Part shown: positions 1 through 14,583 of the stretch, piece after piece
Numbering within the stretch: position 1 is the first letter of the stretch
Layout of the letters: every line of letters starts with the position of its first letter
From: Ciona savignyi
Lineage: Eukaryota; Chordata; Ascidiacea; Phlebobranchia; Cionidae
Length of the DNA: 64,000 nucleotides
Assembly (NCBI GenBank): GCA_000149265.1
Contig: CH002478.1
Span: 169,798 to 233,797 of the forward strand
Direction: 5' to 3'
The notes under the pieces: model-generated
The model's database searches: none
Told to the model about the DNA's origin: nothing
What the model saw: only the letters and a program-made list of their open reading frames with translations
Position numbers and translations under genes: made by a program

Positions 1-684
1 AGAAACAATTATTATGTGCACTGAAAATGAAACTCATCGTACTATTTTTCCAATCTCGGTGCCTGCTGCTGCATATAGATTGTGATAGAAAACATAATAT
101 TCGAAAATAATCTGATTAAAAACATGTAAAATATTAGTTACAAATCTGAACTAACTTTATTTTCTGGTATGCATTGAACCATAAAAACAATTCATAATTA
201 CTTATGGTGTACGTAGAAGATGAAATTATATATTGTGTGTAAAGAATGTATTTCATAACCTCATATGAGAGATTGGTATCATACGTATGTAGTAATTACT
301 AAATGAAGTGCGTAGTCTGAAAGAGAAAAAAATGTGAAATTGGCGCATACCGTATGACATGATTATTATAAGTTTATTTTTGTGACGCATCAACCATCTA
401 TCTAATAATTTTATATCCTGAATAAACAGGTGAAAGATAATAATTAGGAACAGAAATAGATGAAAGTGTCATCAAGTATCTTCGCTTTTGGAAAAATATG
501 TAATAAAGCATTTATTCCTGTCTGTGTTTAATGTTATATAAAGAAGAGGAAATAATAAAAAATAATATACATTTAAATTATTATCATGAATGAGTAAAAT
601 TTGCATGTCAAACAACCTTTCTTGTGGATGTAACTTGTGATTTTTTCATGTTTAACAATGGTTCTTATGATCATTTTATACTAG

Positions 685-3600
685 GTAATGAGAGAAATTC
701 AAATTTCAAACTATGAAGAACTTGTGCCCAACGATCTGTCAGCAGGGCGTATAGGACCAGATGAATTTAAATGCATGGGGTTAATATATGGAAAGAAATG
801 TCTACCTAGCCAAGATAGGTGGTTGGCCACTTACTCAAGAATTGCGAAGTCTCTTTGGAGGTATGTTGATGACAATGTTGGATGTCGGAAACCGGAAGGT
901 TGTAGGTTCGAGGGCCTGTGCATATTCCAACTGTGTGGACTTGTGTCCTTGACAAATGCACATTACAGATGTTGCTTCAATCTAGTGGAATAACAGCATT
1001 ATGAAACATAGTATACCTATTATACGTAAGCTAAAACATATGCATCTTATAATGTGCTACGATATTTATTACAAACATGATTATATACAAAATAATAGGG
1101 CAAATGAATTTGTCTTTAATATCTTGTGGTAAGGAAAAACAGCTTAAACAGATTGCTTACAAGGTTCAATTTACACTATGGGATACTTGTTTTTAATAAT
1201 ATTGGTGAACAACTTGTGCCTACAGTGCGTTTTGTCAGATCTTACGTTTGGACAAAATTTTACTTCTTGCTTGAGTTGTTTCTATCCTAACAAATTTTAC
1301 ATGTAATTTGTGTTATCATACAGGCCACTACCGGTGCGCAAGTTTGCCATTACTTTTATGGAGGAAGTTATGAATAATAAGCCTTTCATGGCTGTACATT
1401 GGAGATATGAATCTGACTGGCTTGACATGTAAGTTCACGGACATTCATTTTTATAAGGGCAATCTACCTGTTCTTTTAAATACTGCCTGCTTTAATGTAT
1501 ATTTATGTGACATCTAGATAAACGATGTGTTTAACATATTGGTTGATTTTTTTAGATGACTTCACATATTTATAAAAATAAAACTTCAAAAAAGTGTACC
1601 ATATGTCTCTTTATTAAAAAAAACATTGTCTAGATAAAGCCGTACGCATTGCATAATTTTATTAATAAATAGAAAATTATATTTTATTAAAAACAGTTTA
1701 TACTTATTTTCTTTTTTACCAAGTTTATTTGAATTAGTAAACAAGCCATAAAATGTAACTAAAGGGGAAACATATATGAGGGGTTGGCATATAAGTGTAT
1801 CCATATATGTATGTTATTTACTTAGTATATTTGATCTACATACCAGGTGCAAGCCGAGTCGTCCAAAGGGAGCGAGAGAAAGGAACAAGGAAATATGCAA
1901 GATCACCACAGGATTGGATAATGATGAAAGCCTTCGGAGTTCATTCATTCAAGCTATCAAGGACAAAATGGCAGATTATAATTTGAAAGTCATCTATCTT
2001 GCAAGTCCCCCTAATGTAAGGCCATCCAAAGTAGAAATTGTCCTAAAAGACAAACTTCTTTTGTCCTTATATTTGCGGCATCAGTAGCACCATTTACCAA
2101 CTCTAAGTTTACATGTACGAAGTCAGCCACTTTAATGTCACAGCTGAATCTGGTGGCCATATGGAAACTTCTACAGAGTGCACCTAACGGTTGGACAATT
2201 AAAAAAAATATTTTATCTTGTAACACTCTAACATTTTACTATTGGTTTATCCATATTTATTAAGGTAGTAAGTCCGAACCAAACGCTAGCAAGACGATTT
2301 TAACTAGCATCGTCTGAACTAAGGGTATAAATGTATTGTACTAAAACTAAAAGTACATTGCAACCCTGAAAAAATCCGCTGGAATAACTTCTGTAACCAG
2401 ACAGTAGATATAAGTTTAAACAGTACAACAGAAAAGTTGTTAAATTATTTCATGCAAGAATCATAGAACATACCCTATTCTAGGTCACCAATTTTTTCCT
2501 TTGGTATATGAACACAATAGCAATGATTTTTACAGAATGTCGAACTGATTCGTTTAATGAAAGAAAGTTTCCCCGGAAACTTCTACTACATGGATGACGT
2601 GATGAAGTTTGCCACTAAGAAGATGGGATCATCTTTTCTCAGCAATAATTACAAAACCTCCTTTGTGGAGCAGGAAATATGCTTCAGTAAGTACACTAGA
2701 AGAACAGAAATTGTCTAAACGTAACTCTAAATCAGCGGTTCTCAAACTTTTTTTAAAAAATTACTCAACGGTCCCTAGCAACTTTTTAAATGACTCACAG
2801 TCCCCCTGAAAAATAGGAAAGTAAAACGAAAAATTTAGCAACGTTAAAATTCTAAAACAAAACACATTAACCCGGATGCATGGCTTAAGGAAAAACGAGA
2901 CGCCTCTAAACTTGACATTTTTTTAAATGTTTACTCCTACTATAATAGGAGTTGTACTATTTTCTACTATAGTAGAAGTTCTGCAGTCTCAGATAGGCTT
3001 GTTGGTACTTTTAAATTGCACTAATGTGACATCAAATAGCTTCTTGTGATGTCATAAATGCCTATGTAGCCTGTAAGCTTTCAGGACAAATTGTATTTGT
3101 TAAGTTGATTGGAAGAAAAGTTGCGTGGAAACTTAATTTCACACAATTTTTTTTCTTCAGTAGCGTCGTTTTAATTTTTTGGAAGGTGCTTCGCGGTCCC
3201 AGAAAATTGTTTCGCGGACCCAAAAAGACCGCGGACCACAGTTTGAGAACCGCTGCTCTAAATTAAAATTTGTCCCTCAATCAAGGGCCAAAACATACAA
3301 TTAAGCTGCACAGGGATTTGCAATTACATTTGTTTTACTGAAACATCATATTATTATTGTGTCCAGTAAATTCGAATGGGCGTTACGTAAGTGCTATTTA
3401 GACAATGTCTATTTTATAATGGCCCTTTTTCTACTATCTCCAGATGTAAACAAAATGACATAGTAAATGTTTTTATACCATATTCAAAATTTTAAAATAG
3501 AATCAGCCACCGGATGGTTGACAAGCTCTCTGATAAGGATGTCCATTATTTACAAACTTCATATTGCGTATACAAGTATCTATTAAACATATCGTTGGTC

Positions 3601-4788
3601 AAGAAGGATCCTCAGTATGCCTCAACAGCCCAGAGGGTGAACTTGACTAAATTTGCATTTCCTAACCTCTTTTAAATCTAAAGATTTGCTTTAATAATTA
3701 CTTTAATGTACGATTCTTCAACCACCTTCCTCGCTTTCACTGTATTGATATTCACATCTTGGATCCTTTTTTTAGGGTCAGCATTTTATCTCGGATCCGC
3801 CCTGTCATCATGGACACAAACCATTCTCACTGACCGACTGGCAAGGAATATAAAAAGACATGACAGTGTGTTATCTGTAATTGGCAAAGGTAAATATAAT
3901 CTTTGGGCACTTGGTATTATGCCAGGTTCAGACATTTTTTCAGTCTTGCATATCCCCACCGCGGGGAATAAACCTGCTTATCTTTTGTTGAAATAGTTAT
4001 TTTAGTTCTTTATCTAATATTTATTTATTGATTTTATACTTCAAATATGTCAATAGTGCAATTGCTGTAGCCAGTATTGTTTAAAATAGTCAGACATAAC
4101 CTTTCAAAAACCAAGTACACAGCTCTAAATTAAGAAGTAACTGTGATATACATTTTTAATTCGTCAGCACAAATCATGCTGCAACCATAACAACAGTGTT
4201 ATCAGGTTATAATTTGTAGCAATCAAACTATATATAAATGTTAATGTTCTCTGGGTCACACCCTACAATGTACAAATTCATTTACCTAACTTATCATTTG
4301 GTATTTATAATCTGTTGAAACTTAAATCAACCTGGTATATATCAAAAAATATCATATACAAGTGTGACTTATAATGGCCTGTAATAAACAACACACTGCT
4401 AAAAACCTTATTATTTATCATACTGCATAGAATTAAATTCTAAATCTAAATTATTTCAACCGTGTTGAATTATACAAATAGTAGTATCGATTAAAAATAA
4501 AGAAAAATAAACACTAACGTGTTTATGGTTTAATTTGCTATATTAAGGAAATTTTGATCTGATTTGTAACTAGTGTCAACTAAAAAAAACATTGTTTAAT
4601 CTTAAATAACCAAATCTGTCAATTTTACTTAAACTAGCCAGACTTCTTACATCAGTATTTTCTTATTTAACTTTTATTGATAAATGTTTGTGACAACTTC
4701 AGGAGCAGCTGGGTTCCCAGAGCTGGTGTTTCAATTTCTTGAGGGCAATTTTAACTTTGGTGGCATGAGACCTGGAAAAAAAGTATAG
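685..4788 (+). CDS. GDP-fucose protein O-fucosyltransferase-like, 5' part missing
   Basis: Six exons join in phase: 685-860, 1324-1428, 1847-2015, 2536-2686, 3776-3889 and 4703-4788 (stop TAG 4786-4788). From the ATG at 688 this gives 265 residues, but an acceptor AG lies at 683-684, so the true start is probably upstream of the window. Exon 2 encodes PFMAVHWRYESDW, which resembles the HxRxExD GDP-fucose-binding motif of the O-fucosyltransferase fold (PF10250-type). Exon 5 encodes a serine/tryptophan stretch (LGSALSSWTQ) typical of the family's C-terminal half. Such enzymes transfer fucose from GDP-fucose to protein Ser/Thr in the secretory pathway. The N-terminal GGxxNQ region is not in view. 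It is not clearly POFUT1 or POFUT2, so no symbol is given. The last exon is supported by splice phase and acceptor only. Confidence 0.6.
2733..3255. mobile_element. hAT-type MITE (523 bp) with 8-bp target duplication
   Basis: The left end reads CAGCGGTTCTCAAAC and the right end is its exact reverse complement, GTTTGAGAACCGCTG. The 8-base sequence CTCTAAAT directly flanks both ends (2725-2732 and 3256-3263). This TIR start and TSD length are those of hAT elements of the Charlie/MER5 type. There is no transposase ORF, so it is non-autonomous. It sits in the intron between exons 4 and 5 of the fucosyltransferase-like gene. It contains a small hairpin (ctcctactataataggag, near 2934-2951). Confidence 0.85.
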
Positions 4789-4960
4789 CAGGAAAAAGAA
4801 ATCCGTAGAGGTCCAACTCTTGCCACACATAAAAGGGCTGAACTAGCTTCTCCATTGTTTTCAGTTTCTTAACGATCTGCAGACGTTTTACTTCCTTCTC
4901 TACTCACTCAGTAAAGATATTTATTGATTATTATCTTGTGTAATTAAATTTCAGCTGAAT

Positions 4961-5060
4961 NNNNNNNNNNNNNNNNNNNNNNNNNNNNNNNNNNNNNNNN
5001 NNNNNNNNNNNNNNNNNNNNNNNNNNNNNNNNNNNNNNNNNNNNNNNNNNNNNNNNNNNN
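4961..5060. other. Assembly gap (100 N)
   Basis: One hundred unknown bases just downstream of the last fucosyltransferase-like exon. The flanks share no obvious sequence, so the true gap size is unknown. Confidence 0.99.
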
Positions 5061-8000
5061 TTAATAAAAAACTTATTCTCTGCTGCCACACACTTGTTCC
5101 ATGATACAACTGATGTCATCTATTTTTCATTTCCATCATGGATAGCCAGTTTCTCAGCTCTCATAAACGCAGCCCTGAAGTAAAAAAAGTGTAATTATAA
5201 AGACATTGAAATTAGGATAAATATACATACTTATATTGCATGGCGTCACCTCTTGTTTTTTCACTATTGCATTCTTACATTTGTACATAGAATTTAACAC
5301 ATCTATTTTGCATGTGCATGTCTATATAGGTAAAAATACCAGTAACACTACATTATAACTGTAACAAAGCTATAAAGGGGTATGGTTTATATCGCATTTT
5401 AATGTTTTGTACATGAATGAGACAGTTATCAACCTACTGTTACAAACTAAAATATAATTAGAAAAATACCCACATATACTGGTATGCCTAAAAACAAAAT
5501 ATTTTAGTGCAAAAGACATGCTACCTAGACTTTTAATTGCATACAATTTTAATCTTTAAAGGATGTGAATTTTAATGTAATGAAAGAAGGCTGATTCAGG
5601 CTGTCAATCAATACAATGTAATTTCTGTTAATGGGGTCCAATACGGTTATCTATTGATTAAGGCCTGAGAGGCCATGAGGGTCTTTCTAAAGGACACGAT
5701 TTTAATCCCATATAATTTGCTAATGAAAGCATATTGTCCAACTTGCTCCCTGTGGAAATTATTCAAATGTATTAACAATTTATTAACAGGGAGCACCTCT
5801 ATTTAAAACTGTCAAAAGTTATCGATTAACAGCAGTACTGAAATGTGGCGCATTGACGGTGACAGATACACTGCAACGGGATAAATAAAATAGGGTAAGC
5901 AAATATTTCGAAATCAGAAATAAATGATGTGAACCACCGGTGAAACAACACTTGACTTAATGGCTTACTTAACCAAGTGTTTACACATTGCAACAGTATG
6001 AGCAATAAACTAAAATACCTGGGCTACGGCCACACCCATATAACGTGTAACAGAAATTTAATTAAAACCATAGATTTTGCCCAAAATAATTTATGCAGAT
6101 GAACATCTTATATTATCACCAATTAACAGAAATTGTTCCTAACCACTTATATCATCAGATCATCAGCTCTGTCAATTTTAACTAAATAGATCTTAATCAA
6201 AAACCCATTTATTTTATTACATTTAAAAACTTATTCCGTATTTGCTATGTGGTTTTTTAAAGCACAACTTAGTCCAGTGGGTCACTAGCTTTTTTAAGCA
6301 AGTTTTTGGTTAAAAACCTATTTTAGATAGAACTTACTTTTTACAATATAAACAGGTATTAGTTTTATTTAATCAATGGCAACATTCTCTCTAATAAAAT
6401 TACTTTCTACAAACGGAGCTATGTCTTTAAAGTGCATGAAACCATCCCAGAGCTTGAAAATATTGATATTTGTAGTTTTTATTAATATCGGGAAGGTTGT
6501 AATAACTTTTTTCGATCAGCACAGTTGTTGTCATGAATACTTAATTTCCTTTTTTAAACAATTGGGAGACACTAAAAATACCACTGGCATAAACAATTGA
6601 TAATTGAAAACAATGCTTTAGATTTTGACTTAGCTATTTAAATGCAGTGTTCATTATCGCTCCTTTAGAATTTTGTAAATTAAGTCTCCTAATAATTAAG
6701 AAATTTATAAATAATAAATCTTGTGGATTAATATAAAATGTGTAGAAAACAATAAATGTGTGTTTAATCTGTGGAAGTGTAAAACGAAGACAGGGATGGC
6801 TGATCGAAGCACAATAATCATGGAAATACAATCATTGCTAGAATGACATGAATAGCACAGTATGCTGATAGACTTTGGGTTTCACTGTTAAATTTCGCTT
6901 TAAAGCAATGTTTAAATTACCACCAAAATTAGCAGCCTACAGTTTGAGAATACACAATATATACAGGTACTGGGCAAAGTGCACTGAGCATTTGTTATGA
7001 CTGTATATGTGTAAAAAATAAAAATACAAACAAAGATTTTAAATCATGAGTAATCAAAACATATGTCTCACATGTTTTGCAACTAACATACAGTCAATAA
7101 TGACTATAGGATTGGAAATCCATAATAACTGCCCACAACACAAGCATATGCTGTAGACTGTAGTACAGATTGGATCTTGTATAACGGTTAAAACTTTGCA
7201 GTCTAATCCCAGCCATGGTTCGATAGCTTTGACTTTATTAGTAAACAAAACTTGTATATACCCCATACCAGATATTTTTGGTATCTAAAATTTTCAAAGC
7301 ATGTCCAACAGGGTAAAATCTTAGTACAAATTTAACTTTTGGGCGGATATTGTCTATTTAACTTTGGGAGCATAGGTATATTGATTTTTTTTAAATCAGG
7401 ATGGTGTAAGCACAGTATGCTACAGGTACCGGTACATCTTTAAATTTTATATTAATCATTAAATGATGTATCATATTCTCATAACTATAGGGTCAAAACA
7501 TGTTGTTTTGCAGGTGTAAAAGTGACATCATTAACTTACATATGTTGTTATTGTTATATATAATGACGTTTGACGTAATACAACTTTAAATCATAACCAG
7601 TACATATTTAATAATTATTAATTGGACCTTAGTTCACATTTGCGGTTCACAATATATTTGTAAATGTCCCAAAAATGTGGTCCCAAAAAAAGTTGTCCCA
7701 AAATGTTACTCGTAAGTTTTCGTTTTAATAAAATATATTTTGATGAACAAAACTTACTGATGCTGGTGCTGCATGTTGTAAGCATCATGATGCAGACTGC
7801 ATATTTAGGTCTTTTCCACTGGTACTGGTGATACCCCCTACCTCACTTGGTTGCGGATATTGCTGGAAATATAAACATAATAAATATACTACACAACATA
7901 CACCAATAATTCTATGGTTTTTACTGTCATTCACAAGCACCAATTTAAATCTAAAAGAAATAGTTTAGTTAGTGTTTTGTTTAAAATACTAGTAGTGCTG

Positions 8001-9009
8001 TCCCAACAAAACAATGTTACATATGTAAGTTTGTTTTATAGTAACTGTAACGTAATTAAAACAAACAACATTTAAATTGATGTACTCAATACTGGTAATT
8101 AGCTTATAATGAATACTTCTGTTTGGGATGACCATATCCAAATCAGTTTGGTTTCTGAAATTTCTCAAAAAATAATGTCAATTCTAGAATTTTAACTGCT
8201 CTGAAATAGATTCAAAGAGCAAAATAAAAAACTGTCGTACTATTTTATTAAGAAAAATAGAATTGCATGTATGTATAAAAAAATAATAACTGCAATTTTA
8301 AATTATAATCATCATCATTTTTAACTTAAAAAGGTTTTACTTCTTTTCCTAATTTGCATTAATCATATTTTGTTTAAAACTCAACTTAATTTCAAATTAG
8401 TATAATCACAAATTAATTTTAAATCATTTCCTCTTTTAAATGAATTCAAATCTTGATTCTGACATGGACATCTGATACGGACATAAATACGTTACATAAT
8501 TCTGCAATGGCAACATTACAAAATACTTGCTCTTACTATATAATTGTAAAAAGCAGGAAGTAGTTTACGTGAAAGTATCGACAGTTCTTTCCTGTTTATG
8601 TACATATTGTGCAAACTCCTATCCCATAGCACTCAGCATGTCACCTTTTTTTTATAAAACTTATTTACAAAACCTTGTTGGCAAAACTAGTATGGTAAAC
8701 AAAAAAAAATATTTTACTGTACTGCATGGCACAGGTTTTAATTTAAGCGTGAGAATTATATAATTTTGCTACTCATACATTTAAACATCTATAAATATTA
8801 ATTACCAGGGATATCATTCACAATATTAGCAATTTTAACATTCTGTTATATATACATTTACATTATTTACAGTCAGAAAAGGTATATAATAATAATGGTT
8901 TGTATTAGAAATTAGACATACACGCAAATGATAAATGTGACTAATACTATAAATTTAGTTTTTTATTTCACATCATGTAAAAACAAAGGCAATAAAAGGG
9001 TTCCATTAC
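5061..9009. other. AT-rich stretch, no gene resolved
   Basis: About 4 kb of AT-rich sequence. It should contain the 3' exons of the PB1 gene that starts at 9541 on the minus strand, but I could not fix any with confidence. Weak minus-strand candidates are a 21-bp exon at 7842-7862 (QYPQPSE, phase 0, with acceptor and donor) and a possible terminal exon near 5131-5176. No UBA-like codon pattern was found on the minus strand. Confidence 0.4.
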
Positions 9010-9541
9010 CTGCGTGACATATAGTTTCATAAATTCATTATCAGTACGGCCAGATAGCGCAATCGCAAATTCCTCATCAGAACTCATTGACACCAATTCA
9101 TTCTCCTCATCTTTCCATTGTAAGCAGAATTTCCCTGCGCGTAGACTTGGGAACATAAAAGCAATCTAAAAACAAAATGTGAAAGATGTTATAAGTCAGG
9201 TTCTGTGTAGGTTTAAAAATGTTATAGTTAGATTTTTTGTGTAGGTATAAAAATTGTTTTTAACTTTAGATAGTGTTATGTGTAGGTTTTTTAACGATTT
9301 TAGTGTGAAAACAAAAAATAAACTAAACTTATTAAAAAATACTTTTATTTCTTATTATTTATATACATATGTTATTTACCTCAAAACTTCATTATTTGAA
9401 TACTTAAATCTTTACCATTACCTTTTTACTAATGCATTCATAAATTCTGGGGGCATTTGAATTGAAGAAAAATCTTCGAATCTCTATTGGTTTTTCATAG
9501 TTGTCATTGTACAAATACACTTTATATTGCACTTTTGCCAT
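9010..9541 (-). CDS. p62/SQSTM1-like PB1-domain gene (5' two exons)
   Basis: Two minus-strand exons: 9422-9541 (40 codons, ATG at 9541-9539) and 9010-9165 (52 codons), both in phase 0. Together they encode a complete PB1 domain of 92 residues. The first half has the basic IEIRRF cluster and the second half has the acidic OPCA loop with SSDEEF. The intron falls at the same place, right after a Lys, as in the p62 gene at 12.6 kb (exons of 39 and 50 codons), and EIRRF is shared. This points to a diverged paralogue of p62. PB1 domains pair head to tail and build p62 filaments. Exon 2 ends at a good donor (CAG|GTAATG), so the protein continues, but the rest is not resolved. No ZZ or UBA partner exon was found. 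Confidence 0.75.
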
Positions 9542-10490
9542 ATATTTACTTATATACACAAAGGTATTTCCAGGCAGTACCTATTTAAGATAGAAATAAA
9601 ATAATGCTTTCAAAGTGAATGACACTCGCAGCAAAATCAAATTTAAATGTTTAAATCTCTACAATAGAAGACAGAGACATTATATATTTATACTTGGAAA
9701 CGGATTACGAGTGACTACATCATAAATGGAATGAATCAAATGAAAATTTTTGGGTACAATTTTCTGCAGAAAAAGTAAGCAGATAGCTAGAAGTTCAAAT
9801 ACAACGTAATGTACACACACTACCATAGAAGGGTCAAAAAACCAATTGAAAAAAACTGTCACAGTTTATATGGATGCAACAGAGTATTTATTGATTAGGT
9901 AAGGGAACTTTTACCAATCTTACAGCGAAATACACATTTTCCACTTGAGAATTACACTACAAGCAAGTTAAATTAAGACTGTGGATATATAAAGAAATGA
10001 TATACCAGTACACAATACTTGGAAGTCTTTGATATATAAACTAGTGCTAGGAAATGTGCAGCAAATTTACTTGCTACAAAAACATAACCGCTAAACTGAA
10101 GTATATTTCATCATTATTAAAAATGAGAGATATACCAGGTTGTTTATCTTACTGTACTAAAACTCATGCAAAAAATAAATATATATCAGCTACAGCAGCT
10201 CCTTAAATTAAAATTTTTCTAACTCAAAGATGGTATGATACAGTGCGAAAATTAAGATAATTAATTTTACAAAATCTCTAATCCATATATGTGCATTTGC
10301 ATCAAATAAATGTTTTAAATCTCACCCAACACATATTCTGTGTTACAGTGCGAGTTAAACGTTAACATTATACAATTCTAAATTGCTCATATTTTGAATA
10401 GGCCTATTAAAGAACATTTAATTCAAACCAAAGCTATAACACAACGACAAGTCACTCATATACAATTGCCTAGTTGTCAATGTCCAGATT

Positions 10491-10895
10491 AAACTAGGGC
10501 TGCAAAACCATAGAAATTATAATATTATTAAATATTCAAGGATAACATAGAGGGAAATATATCATTTTGTGACAAAATGGCAACCAATACATTTCTCCAT
10601 ACCATGTACGTCATAAAGAAATGATGGATACCATGTATGTCCTAATGATGTTACACTAACGTATACTGGAATTTGTGCGGTCATTGGATTAGTTTGACAG
10701 TTGTTGAGTCAAACACGGAGTGAATTGTGACAAAGGATTCAATCACACCATGCATGGATTGCGTTATAATAAGTGAGGTTGTGAGACTTTCACCAAAATA
10801 TTTCAGTTTGGATACATGGCTATTCTTCGGCAGCAGTTATCGAAAGTATGAATCACCGATTATTACTAAAGCATTAAAATTCACAGCCCTAGTTT
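10491..10895. repeat. Possible foldback/MITE element (405 bp)
   Basis: The left end AAACTAGGGCTG is matched by the right end CAGCCCTAGTTT as an exact 12-bp inverted repeat. The sequence resembles a hAT-like terminus, but I see no clean direct duplication outside it. No transposase is encoded. Confidence 0.4.
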
Positions 10896-10975
10896 GGATG
10901 AGTAAAGTTATGTCAAAATTGTTTAGTAAAAACTCCTCGCTGTAATCATTTCAATACAGTATTGTTTTGATTGAT

Positions 10976-11863
10976 CTATTCAACTGATTTTTTTTCACTT
11001 GGATCATCAACTTTGGTCCCACGGATGGATCCTTGGCTTCTGATTCGGTCCAGTTCCTCTTTTATTTCATCTTCGATGCGGCGAATATCCACCATTGTTA
11101 AGCCATGATAGTTGTCCATCCAACACACAACCTGTCTGTGAAAGTTGGTGAAAAGTCGCCGTTCCTGACCTTGAATAAATTTCTCGATGCGGTTTTGGAA
11201 TCCAAACCACTTAAATTTTACTGAGACAAGCTTGTAGGCACACATGTACGCCGGACGTGGTATGTTTTCACCTGGCTTCTGTGTCTCGTATAGCTGCTTC
11301 TGGACGCGCAACTTTTCAATCCAGTTAGGACCAAAGGGTCCTCTTTCTGCTTTTTTTGACCTAAATTTCGATGGGTCAAATTCTTCCTGGTAATCAGAAG
11401 GTCTGACAGGATCATTCGCAATGTCTATTGTTATCACTTCTCGTTCTTTTAGCTCTTTTGCAGATAGATTATGCACATTTTCAGAATCTCCCAAATCATC
11501 CTTGTGAATTGATCGGATTACTATTTCAAAATCATCCTTCATGTAGTCAGGATTTTTAAATTCAGTCTTGCAGTAAGGATAAGCGTTCCAAGCTCGCTCA
11601 GAGGCACTGAGAGAACCACGGGGAGCTAATAAGCGAATAAATCCTGGGACCCTTGATGCGAAATGGTACTCCTTGTTTGTGTATTGTCCGCTTTCCATAG
11701 TGCCGTCGTCGAGTTTTTTGGTATACGGCTCATTATTAAGGACTTGAATGCCTTCACCGCCACCAGTTTCGTTTTTACTTGCTTCGGCGACAGACCACAA
11801 CTGTGCGATCTGGTATTCTTCTACGGTCAAAGGTAGAATAACTCGAAATTCTTTAAGTAACAT
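10976..11863 (-). CDS. Class I phosphatidylinositol transfer protein (PITP alpha/beta type), single exon
   Basis: Uninterrupted 295-codon ORF. The ATG at 11863-11861 is chosen because it gives [11 protein letters not shown], which aligns with the start of PITPNA/PITPNB. The frame is open four codons upstream but without an ATG. Hallmarks are [15 protein letters not shown] (lipid-cavity loop), [34 protein letters not shown] and [10 protein letters not shown] near the C terminus. These proteins carry PI and PC between membranes in the cytosol. The vertebrate membrane-docking WW pair is W-F here (KWFGFQ). About a dozen extra residues precede YMCAYKL ([11 protein letters not shown] region), and the tail is longer and charged. 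Length is 295 against about 270 in human PITPNA. The lack of introns is unusual beside exon-rich neighbours and suggests a retrocopy or intron loss. It is divergent with p62. Confidence 0.93.
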   Translation of the reverse strand: MLLKEFRVILPLTVEEYQIAQLWSVAEASKNETGGGEGIQVLNNEPYTKKLDDGTMESGQYTNKEYHFASRVPGFIRLLAPRGSLSASERAWNAYPYCKTEFKNPDYMKDDFEIVIRSIHKDDLGDSENVHNLSAKELKEREVITIDIANDPVRPSDYQEEFDPSKFRSKKAERGPFGPNWIEKLRVQKQLYETQKPGENIPRPAYMCAYKLVSVKFKWFGFQNRIEKFIQGQERRLFTNFHRQVVCWMDNYHGLTMVDIRRIEDEIKEELDRIRSQGSIRGTKVDDPSEKKSVE

Positions 11864-12575
11864 TCTTCTAGCCAAAAGGTCGGATTGTAACGATTTTTGA
11901 TACAGCTGGGCGCTGGCGAGTGAGATCCGCTATGACGTTTTGGTCCCGTGACCAGTTACGAAATATGTAGGTATTTTCCCGAAATAGGTTACATTTGAAA
12001 TCTTGGCCCTAAATATTGGATATTTCTATATTTATTACAATAATATAAGTAAAGTATTTACATCTGAAATATTTTATTTAATTTATTAGACGAAAATAAT
12101 CTTAAAATATGCTCTATTCTCATAATTCATATACGAACTAATATATGCTGTTTACGCAAAAAATACTTAAATATTTAGTATCAATTTATGTAAATTAAAG
12201 TAAAAAATGTACAATTTTGTTGCGTAAAACAAATTTATTTATTTATAAAGAAATTTTGATTAGAAATTCATTAGATTTCTATGAAGTGGGTATGTCCCTT
12301 TAAAGATAAGTCCCTTTGGGAAATGCCTAGTCATGGTTGTTTATTTGGTCATGTGACTTTTGAAGCAAAATAGTCATAGTTGTGTGAGCTATTCGTGGTG
12401 AAATTTTCAATTTGACAAGTCACGTCGATGAATAAATGGCGTAAGAACAGTGGAAACTTCTAGAAGAAATACAGAACATATAAAGCCGCATCGATAATCG
12501 GTCTACACATATCACCGACTATTAAGAGAAGATTTAAAGTGTACCTGTCAACTAGTTAGAATCAAGAACGATAAA
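11864..12575. promoter_or_regulatory. Divergent promoter region of PITP and p62, with an M-box-like site
   Basis: This 712-bp stretch separates the PITP start (minus) from the p62 start (plus) and must hold both promoters and 5' UTRs. At 12348-12357 lies the palindrome GTCATGTGAC, whose core TCATGTGA matches the known binding site of MITF/TFE/TFEB bHLH-zip factors. It is 219 bp upstream of the p62 ATG. TFEB-type control of p62 is known in vertebrates. The link here is inference from one motif. No other clear element was seen. Confidence 0.45.

Positions 12576-14583
<2,008 letters not shown>

Noticed and set aside
4703..4900. Minus-strand lysine-rich exon-like stretches
   Set aside because: The plus-strand reading joins in phase to the fucosyltransferase-like gene and ends in a stop. 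The antisense reading has no partner exons.
5131..5176. Possible minus-strand terminal exon (17 codons then TAG)
   Set aside because: It has an acceptor, but the phase does not fit the PB1 gene and there is no family match.
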